Under the pieces are notes generated by a model. The model did no database searches and had not been told where the DNA came from. It saw nothing but the letters and a program-made list of their open reading frames with translations. Position numbers and translations under genes: made by a program. DNA of 64,000 bases from Odontocerum albicorne (Eukaryota > Arthropoda > Insecta > Trichoptera > Odontoceridae): NCBI GenBank assembly GCA_949825065.1, contig OX463838.1, forward strand, positions 7,914,251 to 7,978,250, read 5' to 3'. The stretch's first letter is position 1. Each line of letters opens with the position of its first letter. Below, in pieces: positions 1 through 12,278 of this stretch.

Positions 1-45
1 GGTCTTCTTCTACCACGCCTTTCACTTGCATTTGAAGAACTCAGC
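1..45 (-). mobile_element. Edge fragment of a non-LTR retrotransposon
   Basis: The first bases match the 3' coding segment of the LINE family seen on the minus strand at 2100-2830, 10205-10605 and 22055-22915, where the complement encodes an RGRPRK-type stretch near the end of the reverse transcriptase protein. Only a short piece is present. Nothing is recognised from 46 to about 580. Confidence 0.4.
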
Positions 46-582
46 AAAATATTTTAAAATGAGATATTTACAAATCTATTTTTTCTTCATTATGACGTGA
101 GGTTTAACATTATTTCACAAATTGAAACAAGCTAACTCCCGACTTTTGATAGTCCGTGTGTACCGCACAGAATGCACATATGGATGCACGGCCCTGAATG
201 TCAGGGTTTCACAAATTTCTAAAACAAGACGATATCTGATATAACATGCAAAACTAATTTTCCTGGTTATGAATAGATCCTCTTATTAAATTTAAATAAT
301 ATGTGCAAAAAGAATTCAACCCACAAAACATTTTATGTACTCCATATATTATAAAAAATCGAATAAATATTCTTTTGTTCCGTATGTCCAAAAAAATTAC
401 GATTATTTTTCCCATATTGCTTGCCAGTAGATGTTTGTCATTGATAATTTGTGTTTTCAAATATTTCTCAAAAAAAAGATGTTATGTTTCTTCAAACAAT
501 ATAAAACAGGAAAGTTATGGATTGAATGGTTTATGATTGGGATAATTTAGAAAGCCTCCAGGCAGTTTTTAGAGCCAGATAC

Positions 583-800
583 TGTAACTATTTTACTACG
601 CCATCGTTATTTACAGTACAACCTGATGAGTTGTTTGCAATATGGCAGTTTTTTACAACCAACCTGAAAGATGTTAGAGTCCTGAAGTGAAAACCAAAGA
701 AATGCAGTTTTTTTTTTAATTGAGTACAAACAGGAATCAAACCCGCAACCTCCGGACTGGAAGACAGGTGTCTTTAAAACTAGTTTAAGCAGGTCGTTCT
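583..800 (-). mobile_element. tRNA-headed SINE, near full length
   Basis: On the minus strand, a tRNA-like head with a B-box-like GGTTTGATTCC stretch is followed by the body and tail shared by the other SINE copies here (a CACTTAAGG-like block, TTTCTGGTTGG, then CAGGTTGTACTGTA). The head lies at the right (about 730-800) and the tail at the left. It is diverged, hence an old insertion. Confidence 0.7.
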
Positions 801-1201
801 TTATTGGTATTTCACCTACATATTACTTTTTTGGATACATTACACAAATTCAAAGATAAAAGTCAACTAAGGCTAAATTAAAATTTCCCACTTTTTCTCA
901 AAAGTAACTAGAGTAATTTGATAACTCTTGTCGAGGCGTCTTCTCGACTTTGCTAATCTGCCTTTTGCTTTCCTTGGCATAATTTATTCTGGCGTATTAC
1001 CATATCTCATCCAATCCTGGGGTTTATTAATCACATTATACTCTTGACTACAAAAGCTCCAGATCGGACCGACCCATCCCAGCATCCCTTTGTTACAGCC
1101 GTCTTCAGTCCTTCCTGGCTAGCCGCATCAGTTACATATGCGTCGTTGGAAACCAAACTTGACGAAATCCATAAAAAGTTACCATTTCACGAAATTCTAT
1201 T

Positions 1202-1500
1202 GACGACCACCGTGGCCTTGTTGGTTAGACACCTATCTTCCAATCCGGAAGTTGCGAGTTCGATTCCCATTGGAAGTCTTTTTCTAGTCAAATTTTCACT
1301 TCAGGCCCCATATGCACCTTTCTGGCTAATTGTAGAAGATTACAGCATGCCAATGATCATACAGGGTTATGCTGTGTACAATGATTCGCTCGGGTGCTGT
1401 TATAGTTGTCAGACGTGATTTATTCAATAATAGTGGGTTCACGACTTAGAGTGCACTTGAGGAGAGTAAACTCACTAAACAGCGCTTCATAAAACTCTCA
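1202..1500 (+). mobile_element. tRNA-headed SINE with extended 3' end
   Basis: The head at 1202-1285 contains an A-box-like TTGGTTAGAC and a B-box GAGTTCGATTCCCATTGG, as in RNA polymerase III promoters. The body and tail follow. It then runs into an extra block (about 1385-1500, CTCGGGTGCTGTTATAG to AACAGCGCTTCATAAAA) shared with the copy at 53335-53640, so this is a longer subfamily. A 124-codon open stretch over it is incidental. Confidence 0.8.
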
Positions 1501-1710
1501 GTGTCTTCTTATTAAAACGTTTATCATTTAATTATGTCTGATATGAATTTAAATGAGGCCTGATCAAAACTTCTCACGATATCCAATTAAATAAATATCG
1601 AAACACCAACTACACTAAACTGAAAGCTTTCAACTGCAGTACTTTTTAAGTTGCTTTGACTGTCTCGCGATACAAGAACCACAAAGTTGATATGTCCCGA
1701 TATATAAAGT

Positions 1711-1920
1711 TGTGCAAGGAATCACCCTCTGTTCTGGATTCCAACGCACATCACGAATATCGTCCTTCAGTTATGCGTGGTATAGTAATATTGAACCTCG
1801 ATATTGCCTAGCAGTATATATAAAAATCCTGGCTGATATTCTTCTTTGCAAAAAAATAAATAATATCAAACTCACTTTATATAACAGAAAAAATACGTCC
1901 AAAGGCGTCAATAAAAAATA
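1711..1920 (+). mobile_element. LINE reverse-transcriptase 3' fragment
   Basis: It aligns by eye with 23195-23440: the same CAAGGAATCAC...TCTGTTCT start, GCGTGGTATAG, TCCTGGCTGATAT and an A-rich end. It is a short, diverged 3' remnant of the LINE better preserved at 22917-23445. Confidence 0.65.
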
Positions 1921-2099
1921 GTCATATCAAAACGGTTTGCTAAGGTTTTATAAAAAGGCATCGACAAACGAAATTACGCGAGTTGATCGTTGAGATATTG
2001 TATAATAGGAAATATTTGATACCTACATACAAACCATCACGCCATTTCCCTGTCGAGGTAGGCAGGACAAAAAGAAACACACAGACACACATCATTTGA

Positions 2100-2830
2100 C
2101 TCCTCTACATCCATACACCTTCTCATACAACTCCTACGATTTTCTGGTTTTCTACGTTTCGTTCTTTCAAAATATAATTCACTTGTTCTAATTAGAATTT
2201 CCTTGGTCTTCCTCTATCTCGCCTTCAACTCACATTTGCACTGTATATTTGTTTCTTCATTCCTTCATTCTACATGTTCAAACCATCTTAGAATGATCTA
2301 CTTCATCTTACTCAACACATAAGCCTGAAATTCACATTCACCCCTATTTAATTAATTCTAAATTCTGTCATCAATTGTTGGCCCATGTATTATACTCAGT
2401 GCACGCAATTGTTATCCCATGCATTCTACTCAGTGCACACAATTGTTAGCCCCTTATATTATACTGAAGCCACGATATTATTAGTCTATGTATTCTACTC
2501 AGTGCACGCAATTATTAGCCCATGTATTTTACTCAATGCATGCAATTGTTAGGCCATGTATCCTACTCAGTGCACGTAATTGTTAGACCATGTATTCTAC
2601 TCAGTGCACACAATTGTTAGCTCATGTATTCTACTCAGTGCACGCAATTGTTAGCCCATGTATTCTACTCAGTACATGCAATTGTTAGCCCATGTATTCT
2701 ACTCAGTGCACGCAATTGTTAACCCATGTATTCTACTCAGTGCGCGCATTTTTAGACCATTTATTCGGCTCTTTTCATTATTTTTCCTCGTTCACGTTTC
2801 ACTCCCATAAGACTTATTTTTCTCTCTGGT
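2100..2830 (-). mobile_element. Non-LTR retrotransposon fragment with internal tandem expansion
   Basis: The minus strand carries a degraded C-terminal reverse-transcriptase region with the RGRPRK-like and NRRSCMRR-like signatures common in lepidopteran LINEs (block around 2120-2340). A 34-bp segment of the element has been amplified at 2373-2765, and LINE sequence resumes after it (about 2766-2830). No open frame survives. Confidence 0.6.
2373..2765. repeat. 34-bp minisatellite, about 11.5 copies
   Basis: The unit contains TGTATTCTACTCAGTGCAC and CAATTGTTAGCCC. Eleven units are nearly contiguous; units 3 and 4 are the most diverged and the middle ones nearly identical. It lies inside LINE sequence. 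Confidence 0.9.
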
Positions 2831-3282
2831 AATAAAATATCACCTCCAACAAGTAATATTTATGAATTTCTAAAATGTAACTGATAATTGCTTCTAAAAT
2901 TCAGCTATAATGGTGTCTAAATAATAACCGAATTGTTGAAAATAAAACAAGACTCCAATCCCCAAAAAAAAAGGAAAAAGAATCCAACCGAGCATTGGGA
3001 TCAGCCATACAGCATCTGATATTTGAAGTGATATAAAGACTATAACGATCTAATAATGACGTTAGATGATAAGGTCCTAGTTTAAAAACCTTAAAGCAGT
3101 TTTCTTAAGTCGCTGACTTGAGTTATTGGCAAATGGTGACCCTACCAATTTTAATTCGATCAGGCTTCGTTCTGACTAACATGTAACATGAATTTAGTTT
3201 TGTGTATTACAAATAAGCATACTAGAACATTTAACATGTTACATATTTTAATGGATTCAATAAAGTTTGTCATTAAAATATT

Positions 3283-3632
3283 CCAAAAATCTCCTTCGAA
3301 CCAGCAAAATGAAGGTACTCAGGAGAATCGCTGGCAAAACCCTTCGTGAAACACATAAATCGTACGAAACACAGAAATCCGAAGGATGTGCGAAATTTAA
3401 GATATTGTCAGATGGGGACGACAGAGAAGAAGGTTCTGGAACGAACATGTATCCAGAATGGCGGAACCAAGAGCCGTAAGAATGGCCAGGAACAGTATCC
3501 CCCAAGCAAGCAGACCTCCAGGACGACCTCTCAAAAGATGGAAAGACAGCTGGCAGTCGACGTCACAAGAGGGAAACGATGATACAGGACCATAACAAGC
3601 CAACAGGCCTAAAAGAAGAGGAAAAAGATTAA
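3283..3632 (+). mobile_element. RTE-like LINE C-terminal fragment
   Basis: With frameshifts, the plus strand encodes a reverse-transcriptase tail: CEMKVLR-like, then RNTEIRR-like, then WNEHVSRMAEPRAVRMAR, then a GRPLKRWKDSW motif. The last is the usual C-terminal GRPxxRW signature of RTE/Jockey-like elements. A better copy is at 13648-13985. Several frameshifts break it. Confidence 0.75.
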
Positions 3633-3754
3633 AACATTATTTATAAAAATTATATTAACACCTTATTACAATCTGTAAAAAAATAATTTCCCTAATTTCA
3701 ATAAATAAATATTTTGTTGAATAATGAAATTAAAATACAATAATGTAATTTGTT

Positions 3755-3912
3755 TAGTCTTGCAACAATCTGGTTTGTGCTCCCCTAATAATGAGGTGAA
3801 AACGTTGAAACCGGTAGGGTTGTACCGTTATATAAAGTGGAATAAACAGTGTTAGACTAAACAAATTACAATGTCTTTCAACCTCTACAGTGTTAATACC
3901 TTAACTAAAAAT
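3755..3912 (+). mobile_element. Penelope-like terminal fragment (family 1)
   Basis: It carries the family-1 block: AATGAGGTGAAAACG, TTGAAACCGGTAGGG, GGAATAAACAGTG, then a CTACAGTGTTAATACC end. It corresponds to one arm of the foldbacks at 42795-43045 and 62462-63092. Confidence 0.7.
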
Positions 3913-4414
3913 AATATAGAAAATAATGCATAGTTTACGAAAAACACTAAAAGATAAATGTGAAAGCAATCCTGTTTTTAATATTAAGTTTTAATTATAA
4001 TGAAATATGAAATATTAAGATTATGCCCCCTTCAAAATAGCAATAAAAATTAATTTGACCTTGTTTAGTTTTCACCAATTCATATCCTTCGAGGATAATT
4101 ATATTCAAAGGATACTCTATAATGCCGGCCGTAACAAAAAAGGCGCTCGTCCAATATGATGGATCCTGAAATATAATACGGGACTTAATATAAGACGGGA
4201 TAAAGGATATTCCTTCATATTCCTTCTTCGTTAACAGATATTTAGAAAAAGTGCTGGTGCTTAAGCTTTTGAGTTATTTTCTTCATTAATATATAAAATA
4301 AAAACGTATAAAAAAGTCTGTCATGTATGTAAAAAGTCTATCATATCATATATAGTATACGTACTAAAGAGGCGAATGACCGCACAATAACGCACTTTAC
4401 CTTTTTCTTCTTCC
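3913..4414. other. No gene recognised
   Basis: AT-rich sequence without a convincing reading frame, tandem repeat or known repeat family. Confidence 0.5.
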
Positions 4415-4419
4415 TAGTG

Positions 4420-4685
4420 TCATGTCAGGTTCCCCCAACGTTGACTATCACCTGAGCGTAAGCATCTTTGTCCCCAGCAGCCTGAAAAAGATCCCCAACG
4501 CTCCTTATACCAGTCCAAACCCGTATATTGCGGAGTCAGGAGATTTGCCTTCTGCCAACATCTCTTCGACTCTCTATTTTGCCTTGGATGATCAGGTGCA
4601 GTAATTTGTACTTATCTCCTCTAAATACATGACCCAAATAGGACGCATTTCGGATTTTAATATTATTCAGCAAATTTCTATCACT
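4420..4685 (-). mobile_element. LINE endonuclease/RT C-terminal fragment
   Basis: The complement reads as the C-terminus also found on the plus strand at 21213-21575: SYLGHV, then KYKLLHLIIQGKIESRR, then GRRQISWLRNIR and a VGDLF end. This YLGHV...QGKIEGRRGxGRR...WLxNLR pattern is typical of arthropod non-LTR elements. It ends at the termination codon near 4425; the 5' part is missing. Confidence 0.8.
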
Positions 4686-5208
4686 TTACCTACGTGCGGA
4701 AAATCGCCGGCTCAAATCCCGCGCTATTCTACTCCCTTCGAATGACAAAGGCATTTTTTTCACCTATTATTCGGGGGTATAAGAACAGTTTTGACTTCAG
4801 TCATAGCTATTCTTTCAAAAAGAAAAAAAAAACATATCGGGATGCTCCGATCATCGCATATTGAAAGGCGTGTAGTGATAAAAAACAAAGTCCGATCACT
4901 AGAACATATACTAGTATACTTGATCAAAAGGATCAGAATCTGCTAAGATGATAGTCTACATCAGTATTTTAGTACATTACCCTAGGGAAGTAATACACAT
5001 CGGGCTTCAGAAAGATACTGTCGGCCATAATCGGTTAACTTCAGCCTTGTAGAGCGTCGTCTTTGTCACGTGAAGGTATTTTATTTATTAAATATTTCAT
5101 TGTATAGTGTATATATGGTAGGTATATTGCGAAATAGTAATCTTTTCCAATCAACCATACAATTGTTTTACATAACCTGTAGTAAAAAGAAGTAAATACA
5201 ATTTTAAA

Positions 5209-5735
5209 AAGGCTATCGGTGGTCAGGAGATAGATAAGAAGGCTATCGGTGGCCAGGAGAAAGAAAGGAGATCGATAAGAAGGCTATCGGTGGTCAGGAG
5301 AAAGAAAGGAGATAGATAAGAAGGCTATCGGTGGTGAAGAGAAAGAAAGGAGATAGATAAGAAGGCTATCGGTGGTCAGGAGAAAGAAAGGAGATAGATA
5401 AGAAGGCTATCGGTGGTCAGGAGAAAGAAAGGAGATAGATAAGAAGGCTATCGGTGGTCAGGAGAAAGAAAGGAGATAGATAAGAAGGCTATCGGTGGTC
5501 AGGAGAAAGAAAGGAGATAGATAAGAAGGCTATCGGTGGTCAGGAGAAAGAAAGGAAATAGATAAGAAGGCTATCGGTGGTCAGGAGAAAGAAAGGAAAT
5601 AGATAAGAAGGCTATCGGTGGTCAGGAGAAAGAAAGGAGATAGATAAGAAGGCTATCGGTGGTCAGGAGAAAGAAAGGAGATAGATAAGAAGGCTATCGG
5701 TGGTCAGGAGAAAGAAAGGAGATAGATAAGAAGGA
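5209..5735. repeat. 41-bp minisatellite, 13 copies
   Basis: The unit begins GGCTATCGGTGGTCAGGAG and is purine-rich on this strand. The first unit is shortened to about 30 bp, all others are 41 bp, and they differ by only a few substitutions. Such homogeneity suggests recent expansion. Confidence 0.95.
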
Positions 5736-5988
5736 TGATAGAAAACCAGAAAAAAAATACACTTTTTTACTGAAGTGAGCTAAATAGTTTTTCATTTCGC
5801 TTTTTGAAGTACATCAACGATGGTGTGAGTCTTATATTTCTCATGCAATATCGTCAGGCCTTCCAAATGACCCATAGGAATTCTAGGGTCCGTATGTCCA
5901 GTTCACAACCTTATCGCTAAAACAAAATAAAATTCCCCTAAAATATACATTTCCAATAAAAATTACATTCCTCCTTCTCATTAATGCT

Positions 5989-6087
5989 TTGGAAACTGTA
6001 ACATATTCTCAGGGAGCAAGTGGTCACGCAACTCTCTTTGGAAACTGTAACATATTCTCAGGGAGCAAGTGGTCACGCAACTCTCTT
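5989..6087. repeat. 49-bp tandem duplication
   Basis: Two virtually identical copies of a block containing GGAAACTGTAACATATTC and GTGGTCACGCAACTCTC lie head to tail, directly upstream of the GC-rich patch. Confidence 0.9.
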
Positions 6088-6380
6088 TGTGTCAGTTCCA
6101 CTCAACGCAGTAGTTAATCAGCCAAGTTGAGATCTGCTTTCAGCAGAGGTGAGAGCGAATTCCGTAAAAAGACAGAAAGAAAAGCAGACGGCTGGTGTGG
6201 GTCGCAGTTGAGATGCGGGGGTTGGGGGTGGGAACGGAGCGAGACTGCCGTGGGCGGCAACCGCCGTGCCTAGTCCGGCTTATCGATTGGCCCACAACAC
6301 CACGTGGCAGGGCGAAGGCCTAACGTAACGCCAGAGACGTCCCGGTGACCGAACGCTTCATGCAGGTGACCCGGAAACTC
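6088..6380 (+). promoter_or_regulatory. GC-rich promoter-like patch
   Basis: About 290 bp markedly richer in G, C and CpG than the surroundings. It holds an arthropod initiator-like GTCAGTTCC (A at 6094), a reverse CCAAT-like GATTGG, a CACGTG E-box, and two good 5' splice-site matches, AGAG|GTGAGA at 6149 and GCAG|GTGACC at 6366. It could be an alternative first exon and promoter on the Shaw strand, or a fragment of a GC-rich transposon. No coding frame is seen. Confidence 0.3.
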
Positions 6381-6399
6381 ATAACCTACGAGTACTTCA

Positions 6400-7890
6400 G
6401 TGCATGTTTTAATAACTTAAATATTTGATCACATATTTTAATATTATGACTCTACGGGGTTTAGAGGTAACGATCGTTTTGTAATGTTGTATTTCGCAAA
6501 TCAATAGAGTGGAACATTATTCCTCAACCTTTATAACTTTGCAATCCCCAAAAGAAAAAAATAATTTAGCCTTCACGACGCCCAAGCAAAAAATTTATAT
6601 CTTGTTGATCACCTTACCGCACAAATGTTATACTTGTATAAACACGATAATTCTTATCGTGTAAGGATATCTACTTTTTTACATTCATGTGAATAAATCT
6701 ATTAGTTTTTTTTTCTCAGAAAGCGTATTATTTTCCTTTTGTACATGTATATTATTTTTATTTTCGTAGCTTTTCTGATATTTCATAGTTGACTCACTGG
6801 GTGGCACGATCTATAGGTTGAGAAACCTTACATTGCAAAAAAATTAATTAATTTTACGTTTGCAGGACGTGTTCATATTTATTCTGTTATTATTATGAGT
6901 TACAAAAAATGTTAATCAGTGGAGTAGTTATTTTTTCTTGATAATTTGAATATTTATACAGCAATACCTTTTTTTACCTGCGCAGAGCTATAAAAAGTTT
7001 TTCGTCATGTTTAGAAGAGTGCAAAATTTTAATAAATATCTCATTTTTTAATAATTTACAAATCATAATCTACTATAGGAAATTAAACCCCATATCCAGT
7101 ATTTAGTATTCACAAACAATTCCGAAACTAAACAATACATTACAACGCGTATGCTATACTTAAGACATAAGTGGGTAGATCTCCCTTTCGTTAAACCTTG
7201 TATAAAATCCTAGGTCCAAAAAAGAGATGTTTTCGTTGTAAAAACGCTATCAAAACTATGCAGACGTATATATTTTTACGTCTAGTAGTTAATGTTTGAT
7301 TTGATATACCATATACATCTAGGATGTACGATATATTTGACAGACATCGAATCGAACAATGCTATCTTTTAAAATACCCACTAATGAAACCCTAAAGCAA
7401 GGCAAATTTTAAAAGAAATATATTTGATTGAAACCGTTGTCTAATTTTTACCTTATGTAGGTTATATTTATAGTAGATTAGTCTTTCTTCCACACAATTT
7501 TTCATCTGTATTTATTTTTGTTTTTTTTTTGGCACTAAGCAACTATTTTACATATTTCTTTTTTCTTTAAGTATATTTTAAATCTGAATCTATATTTTTT
7601 CGACCCACTGTTTAGTGACGACACCCCTATTACTTCCACTTTGCGGTTCTCACACTTGTACATCTGGTGTTTTAAGTAAAGATCCGGTGAGTTTTGTCAT
7701 ATAAGGGTATTAGCTATCTCCGTTATCTGACTGCCCTACAGTCTGGAGGACAAGTGATTTTGTCTCAGCATAGAATGGTTCGATTTTAACCCTATGGCTA
7801 CACTTTATGTAGCATTAAAAAGACTAAATATACTTAGATATATATTAAAAAACAGAGCTTTGAAGTATATGTATACATATATGTATACAT
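6400..7890. other. No gene recognised
   Basis: AT-rich non-coding sequence with poly-T runs. No known repeat or conserved frame identified. Confidence 0.5.
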
Positions 7891-7892
7891 AT

Positions 7893-8384
7893 AAACACAA
7901 CTTGTTTTTGAGTCTCATGAATACCGATTCAATGACACAAATTCTTCCACAAACGGCCACAAACTTATATCGAAAACTTTTTGAATATCGTCATTGCATT
8001 AGAAGCCAAAAATATATGATTATAACAAAACAACTGCACCCTTTTTCATTTTGAGGTTAGCTTTTAAACACAACTTGTTTTTGAGCCTCATGAATACCGA
8101 TTCAATGACACAAACTCTTCCACAAACTCATAGCGAAAACTTTTTGAATATCATCATTACATTAGAAGCCAAAAATATATGATTATAACAAAACAACTGC
8201 ACACTTTTTCATTTTGAGGTTAGCTTTTAAACACAACTTGTTTTTGAGCCTCATGAATACCGATACAAACGGCCACAAACTCATAGCGAAAACTTTTTGA
8301 ATATCGTCATTGCATTAGAAGCCAAAAATATATGATTATAACAAAACGACTGCACCCTTTTTCATTTTGAGGTTAGCTTTTAAA
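7893..8384. repeat. Tandem repeat of 163-173 bp, about 3 copies
   Basis: Each unit starts AAACACAACTTGTTTTTGAG and ends TTTGAGGTTAGCTTTTAAA. Starts are at 7893, 8066 and 8229. Units 2 and 3 have different small deletions around the CACAAACGGCCAC stretch. Confidence 0.9.
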
Positions 8385-8461
8385 ATGTATTTATAAAAGT
8401 AGAAGAACGAAAATTTTCATTCAAACTTCATATAAACTCGTCGACATGAAAATAACCAGAT

Positions 8462-8512
8462 GACAATGATCCTGCCAGGTTGTTCTGTATACAGTGAAAG
8501 TTTAATATAGTA
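8462..8512 (+). mobile_element. SINE tail fragment
   Basis: It contains CAGGTTGTTCTGTATACAGTG, the SINE/LINE 3' tail seen elsewhere in the window, with no head attached. Confidence 0.5.
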
Positions 8513-8579
8513 CCTATACTTTTTCACTGGCCTGAAACTGAGTTTTCATCTAGAAATGATTTATCATTTTTTTTTTCAG

Positions 8580-9190
8580 TTTATCAATAAAAAATGAGTA
8601 CATTAATATCGTTCGAGTTTATTCCATATACTCGTAGATCCTCATACCACAGATCCAATAACAAACCAAAGGTTTGGCAGAATCCTTTGAAACACGAATC
8701 CTTTTTAAATCTCAGAGCTGAGGCTATATTTCTCCAAATAAATATTATCAATTACAAAAATATTCCGCATTGATTTCGAGGAACTCTTTTCTTCCAATTA
8801 GAAGTTTATTTATACAGTCTCTATGTTAGAAAGCGAATTTCATGCTACATTGACTCCTTTGAAACCTCTATGAAAGGGCTACCAACCCTTATAATAAATC
8901 ATATCATTTTCAAATGTGTATCCCCAAATACCTCAACATTTATTTTCTTACCCCTTTTGTACGCAGGATATTTATTTTCAATAAAATCCGATTTTCACGA
9001 TATTTATCTACGAACTTTATCTAAATTTCAATATATATATATTTTTTATTTTAAAAAATAAACGGTCATGCTGTAATTTTTAGGTAAAAATTATAAATTG
9101 ACATTACTCGAAGGAAAAAATTTGCTCTAGACAGCTTTTATTAAGTTAGAAAGTATACTACTTAAATAACATTTAAAATATTCAAGTTTT
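8580..9190. other. No gene recognised
   Basis: AT-rich, non-repetitive as far as can be seen. Confidence 0.4.
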
Positions 9191-9209
9191 AAATTTAAAA
9201 CCCTTACAT

Positions 9210-9375
9210 GTGGCCGTCGTCTGTCGTCAAGTTGGAAAGACTTATGTCCTCCTTCTCACGGTTGGTGGGTTCGATTACCGTTGAAACACTTTTAAAAAAT
9301 ATGTTTCAGTCTAGTTTTCCCTTTCACGTCTTGATCCGCCTAGTGGTACTGTATACAACTATAGTGGATTAGAAT
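9210..9375 (+). mobile_element. tRNA-headed SINE, shortened
   Basis: A head with AGTTGGAAAGAC and the B-box-like GGGTTCGATTACCG is followed by a compressed body (CAGTCTAGTTTTC) and the tail GTACTGTATACAACTATAG. An internal deletion makes it about 165 bp. Confidence 0.7.
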
Positions 9376-9379
9376 CGCA

Positions 9380-10200
9380 TATGTTATATTTGAAAGATTC
9401 TTCTGAATAGTTCTTCAGCTTAATTAAATTAAATTCATTAGTTCAATTGACGAAAACTTCATCGAAAAGTTTTCTTCTTCATGAGTAGGTATTATTTATT
9501 TTCACACTTAAGTTTTCAAGGAAGAATTATTAATAAAATTTATGCGAAAATTTTTCAACAATATTAAAAAAAACTTTTTATCACTATATAACAACTTTCA
9601 AGGGAAAAGTAATCGTCTGTCACGTTTTACACCCACGCTTTGCTTTGTAATGCCGTCTTGAATATAATGTACAGTAAATACGCCCATTTAGATTTGAACT
9701 TGAAATATTTTCACAAGGATAAATTCACACTTTTAAGGGTTGATATTTTTGGTAAAAAGATTACTTTAAATGTTATTATTATTTAACGCCGTCATACAAA
9801 TACATTTTTTTTAATATTTAACAAAGTAATATATTATACAAATATTTATCAAGGAAATACCTATGTACACATTTATTACTTAACTAATCTTATTTATATA
9901 TTATAATTTATGAACTTACTTAATCTTATTTTCCTACATGTCATTTTATTTTTATTTTTTATAATCTTAATATATGATTTCTTAGAAATAATTTACACCT
10001 ACATACTACTTATAACTAGATAACAATTCTTACAACTAATTATTTATCAAAAACAAGTCCACTCGTTCAGGCTACTTGTATTCCATCACATTCACTCAGA
10101 CCTTGGTCGTCCCAGCTAATACTGTAGGTGGAATAAATACATCTGGTTGATTTAATGCATTTAACTATTGTTTTCCAATAAACCAGCTTTTGTTTCATAA
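9380..10200. other. No gene recognised
   Basis: AT-rich sequence with no recognisable gene or repeat. Confidence 0.4.
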
Positions 10201-10204
10201 TAAT

Positions 10205-10605
10205 AATAAATACTTACCATCACAACGTTTCAAAGAATCAGCCTTTGCTATCTCGACATATATATTTCGCCTCTTCGACTTCCATACGCCTTTTCATATA
10301 GTTCCTACGATTGCTCTTATTTTTTACATTTCCTTCTTTTAAAACATTATTCCCTTAATCCAACCATACTTTCATTGGTCTTCTTCTACCCCACCTTCCA
10401 CTCATTATATCACTATATATTTGTTTTGTTATTTTTTTTTATTTATCGTTCCACATGTCCGAATCATTTTCAGAGTGCTCTTTTTCATATTACTCAACAC
10501 ATCAACCTTTAGTTCAAATTCAACCTCTAATCACTTCACACATATGAGTACATACATTGTAGCTCCATCTATTCTCCTAAGTACACACATCTCTACAACA
10601 TAGTA
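10205..10605 (-). mobile_element. Non-LTR retrotransposon C-terminal fragment
   Basis: It is the same family as 2100-2830 and 22055-22915. The minus strand preserves a VLSNMKKSTLKM-like stretch and a GRRPMKVWLD-like stretch followed by a CMRR-like region, with many stops. The 5' part is absent. Confidence 0.65.
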
Positions 10606-11356
10606 ATTAAAATAATATTACAGAAAAAGTTATTAATAAATAAATAAACGATAAACCTCGAGAAAAAAGTATGAGAATTTTATGGGAGTTCAGGATGAGG
10701 AATATTTTGAAATAAATATATTTTTTAATTTTTTTTCGTACATAACGAAAAGTATGTACGTACGCTTATCTGATTGAGCCGAGGGAACCACAAAAGGTTA
10801 TATGTAAAATAATATGTGATGCGTTGATATACGAAGGATTATACCGTCACCAGATCGAAAGGACAGTCGGTGCTCCGAAAGAAAATAGAGTTTTTCACGC
10901 AGGTACTGAAGACAGCTTAAATTGTTCAACACTCCAAAAAGGCTTGACAGAACATAGAGATCGGAATAGATACTGAGTTTTTATCTAATATACTCGTAGG
11001 TGATCGTGAAACCAGATTACACTCCTCAAGGTAGAAGTCACGGCATCATATTAAATAAGGACGTGTCCTTAAAATATGATGCCCCATCATACTCCTCAAC
11101 GCTTGTAAGTTTCCTTTCAATAGTTGCTCCTTTTGAAAGAAGGGTGTATACGGAGAATGTGAGCCCGGGTCACAATTCTCTCGGCAGACGGTAGAAGGGT
11201 AGTTATGAATATTTGAGCGCGTCCGCCAGCGGCTCTCGAGTAAATAATTTGTAATCTTATCATCAGCGTGCCAACGAGGTGTATTGAGATTTCATATTAT
11301 TTATGAAACTGTGCCATTCAAAAATAAATACTTTGAAAGGTCTATGCACTTGCATG

Positions 11357-12278
11357 CAGGGCTGTGGAGTCGGAGTCGGAGTCGGAGCCGGAGTCGTGGA
11401 GTCGGAACATTTTAGGCGGAGTCGGAGTCGGAAAAAATCGACCAACTCCGACTCCGTTTAATTATTTTAACATTTTCTTTAATGAATAACGTTACGGTAT
11501 GTGTTAACCAGTTAACCTCTCATCGTTTCATGCCTGATACTATGCAGACTTTTATAATCGCAATAAACCCCAAAAAGGGATGACGTTCAGTTTACAGTTT
11601 TTACAAAATTAGATATAAAAACAGCAATACTGCGATATCCTGAAATTATTCAAGATTCAGCGCTGACCGTCACGGCCTTACCACTTAGCACCTACACAAG
11701 TTAAAAGCTTCTTTTGAGACTTATTTTGAGATCTAATTCCATTTAGACCACGAATAGGAAATAAGATTTATATAAAGTATATTTAAGTCAAAAATCTTAT
11801 CTTGTGTTCTATTCAATATTGAATCAAAATAATAATAAACAATATTAATAAGATTTAGTTAACGTATGAAAACAAATGAAGCAACCTTTTTATTTTATTT
11901 TAAAGTGTTTTCTTATTTTTTTTAATACCTACCTGTGCTGTTTTTCTAATTATTTTAAAAGTTTCATTTAATTTTTTTTTTAAGTATTAATATATTTTTA
12001 ATATTATTTTAGTGTGAAGATATTGCTTAATGCGTATTGTTTATATATTTTTTATAAAATTGTTTCATTTGTTTACGAATATAATTAATTTTTAATTTAT
12101 ACCTGTATCCATTATTAATAAGTCAATATAAATACATTAGGTAGACGCAGTAAATTATAAAATAAAATAAAAATTGAAGTCAGAGTCAAGAGTTGGAGTC
12201 GGAGTCGGAGTCGGTGTCGGAATATAAAATAAAGCCGGAGTCGGAGTCGGTAAATTTTCATACGACTCCACAGCCCTG
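11357..12278. mobile_element. Non-autonomous hAT element with intact 8-bp TSD
   Basis: The element begins CAGGGCTGTGGAGTCGG and ends with its inverse, CGACTCCACAGCCCTG. Both ends carry strings of GAGTCG hexamers. It is flanked on both sides by the identical octamer CTTGCATG (11349-11356 and 12279-12286), as expected of hAT target duplication. The interior is AT-rich and has no transposase frame. The undamaged duplication suggests a fairly recent insertion. Confidence 0.95.

Noticed and set aside
1203..1285. Possible tRNA genes at this and other B-box sites (9210, 28521, 32972, 45366, 47097, 53335)
   Set aside because: A-box and B-box are present, but the same conserved body and tail follow each, and I could not form acceptor stems. 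They are SINE heads.
5209..5735. Regular repeats that could suggest a CRISPR array
   Set aside because: The units are contiguous with no unique spacers, and the DNA is eukaryotic. This is a minisatellite; the same holds for the arrays at 16236, 22212, 23664 and 24590.
7793..8054. 86-codon frame
   Set aside because: It runs into the 163-173-bp tandem repeat and has no homology.
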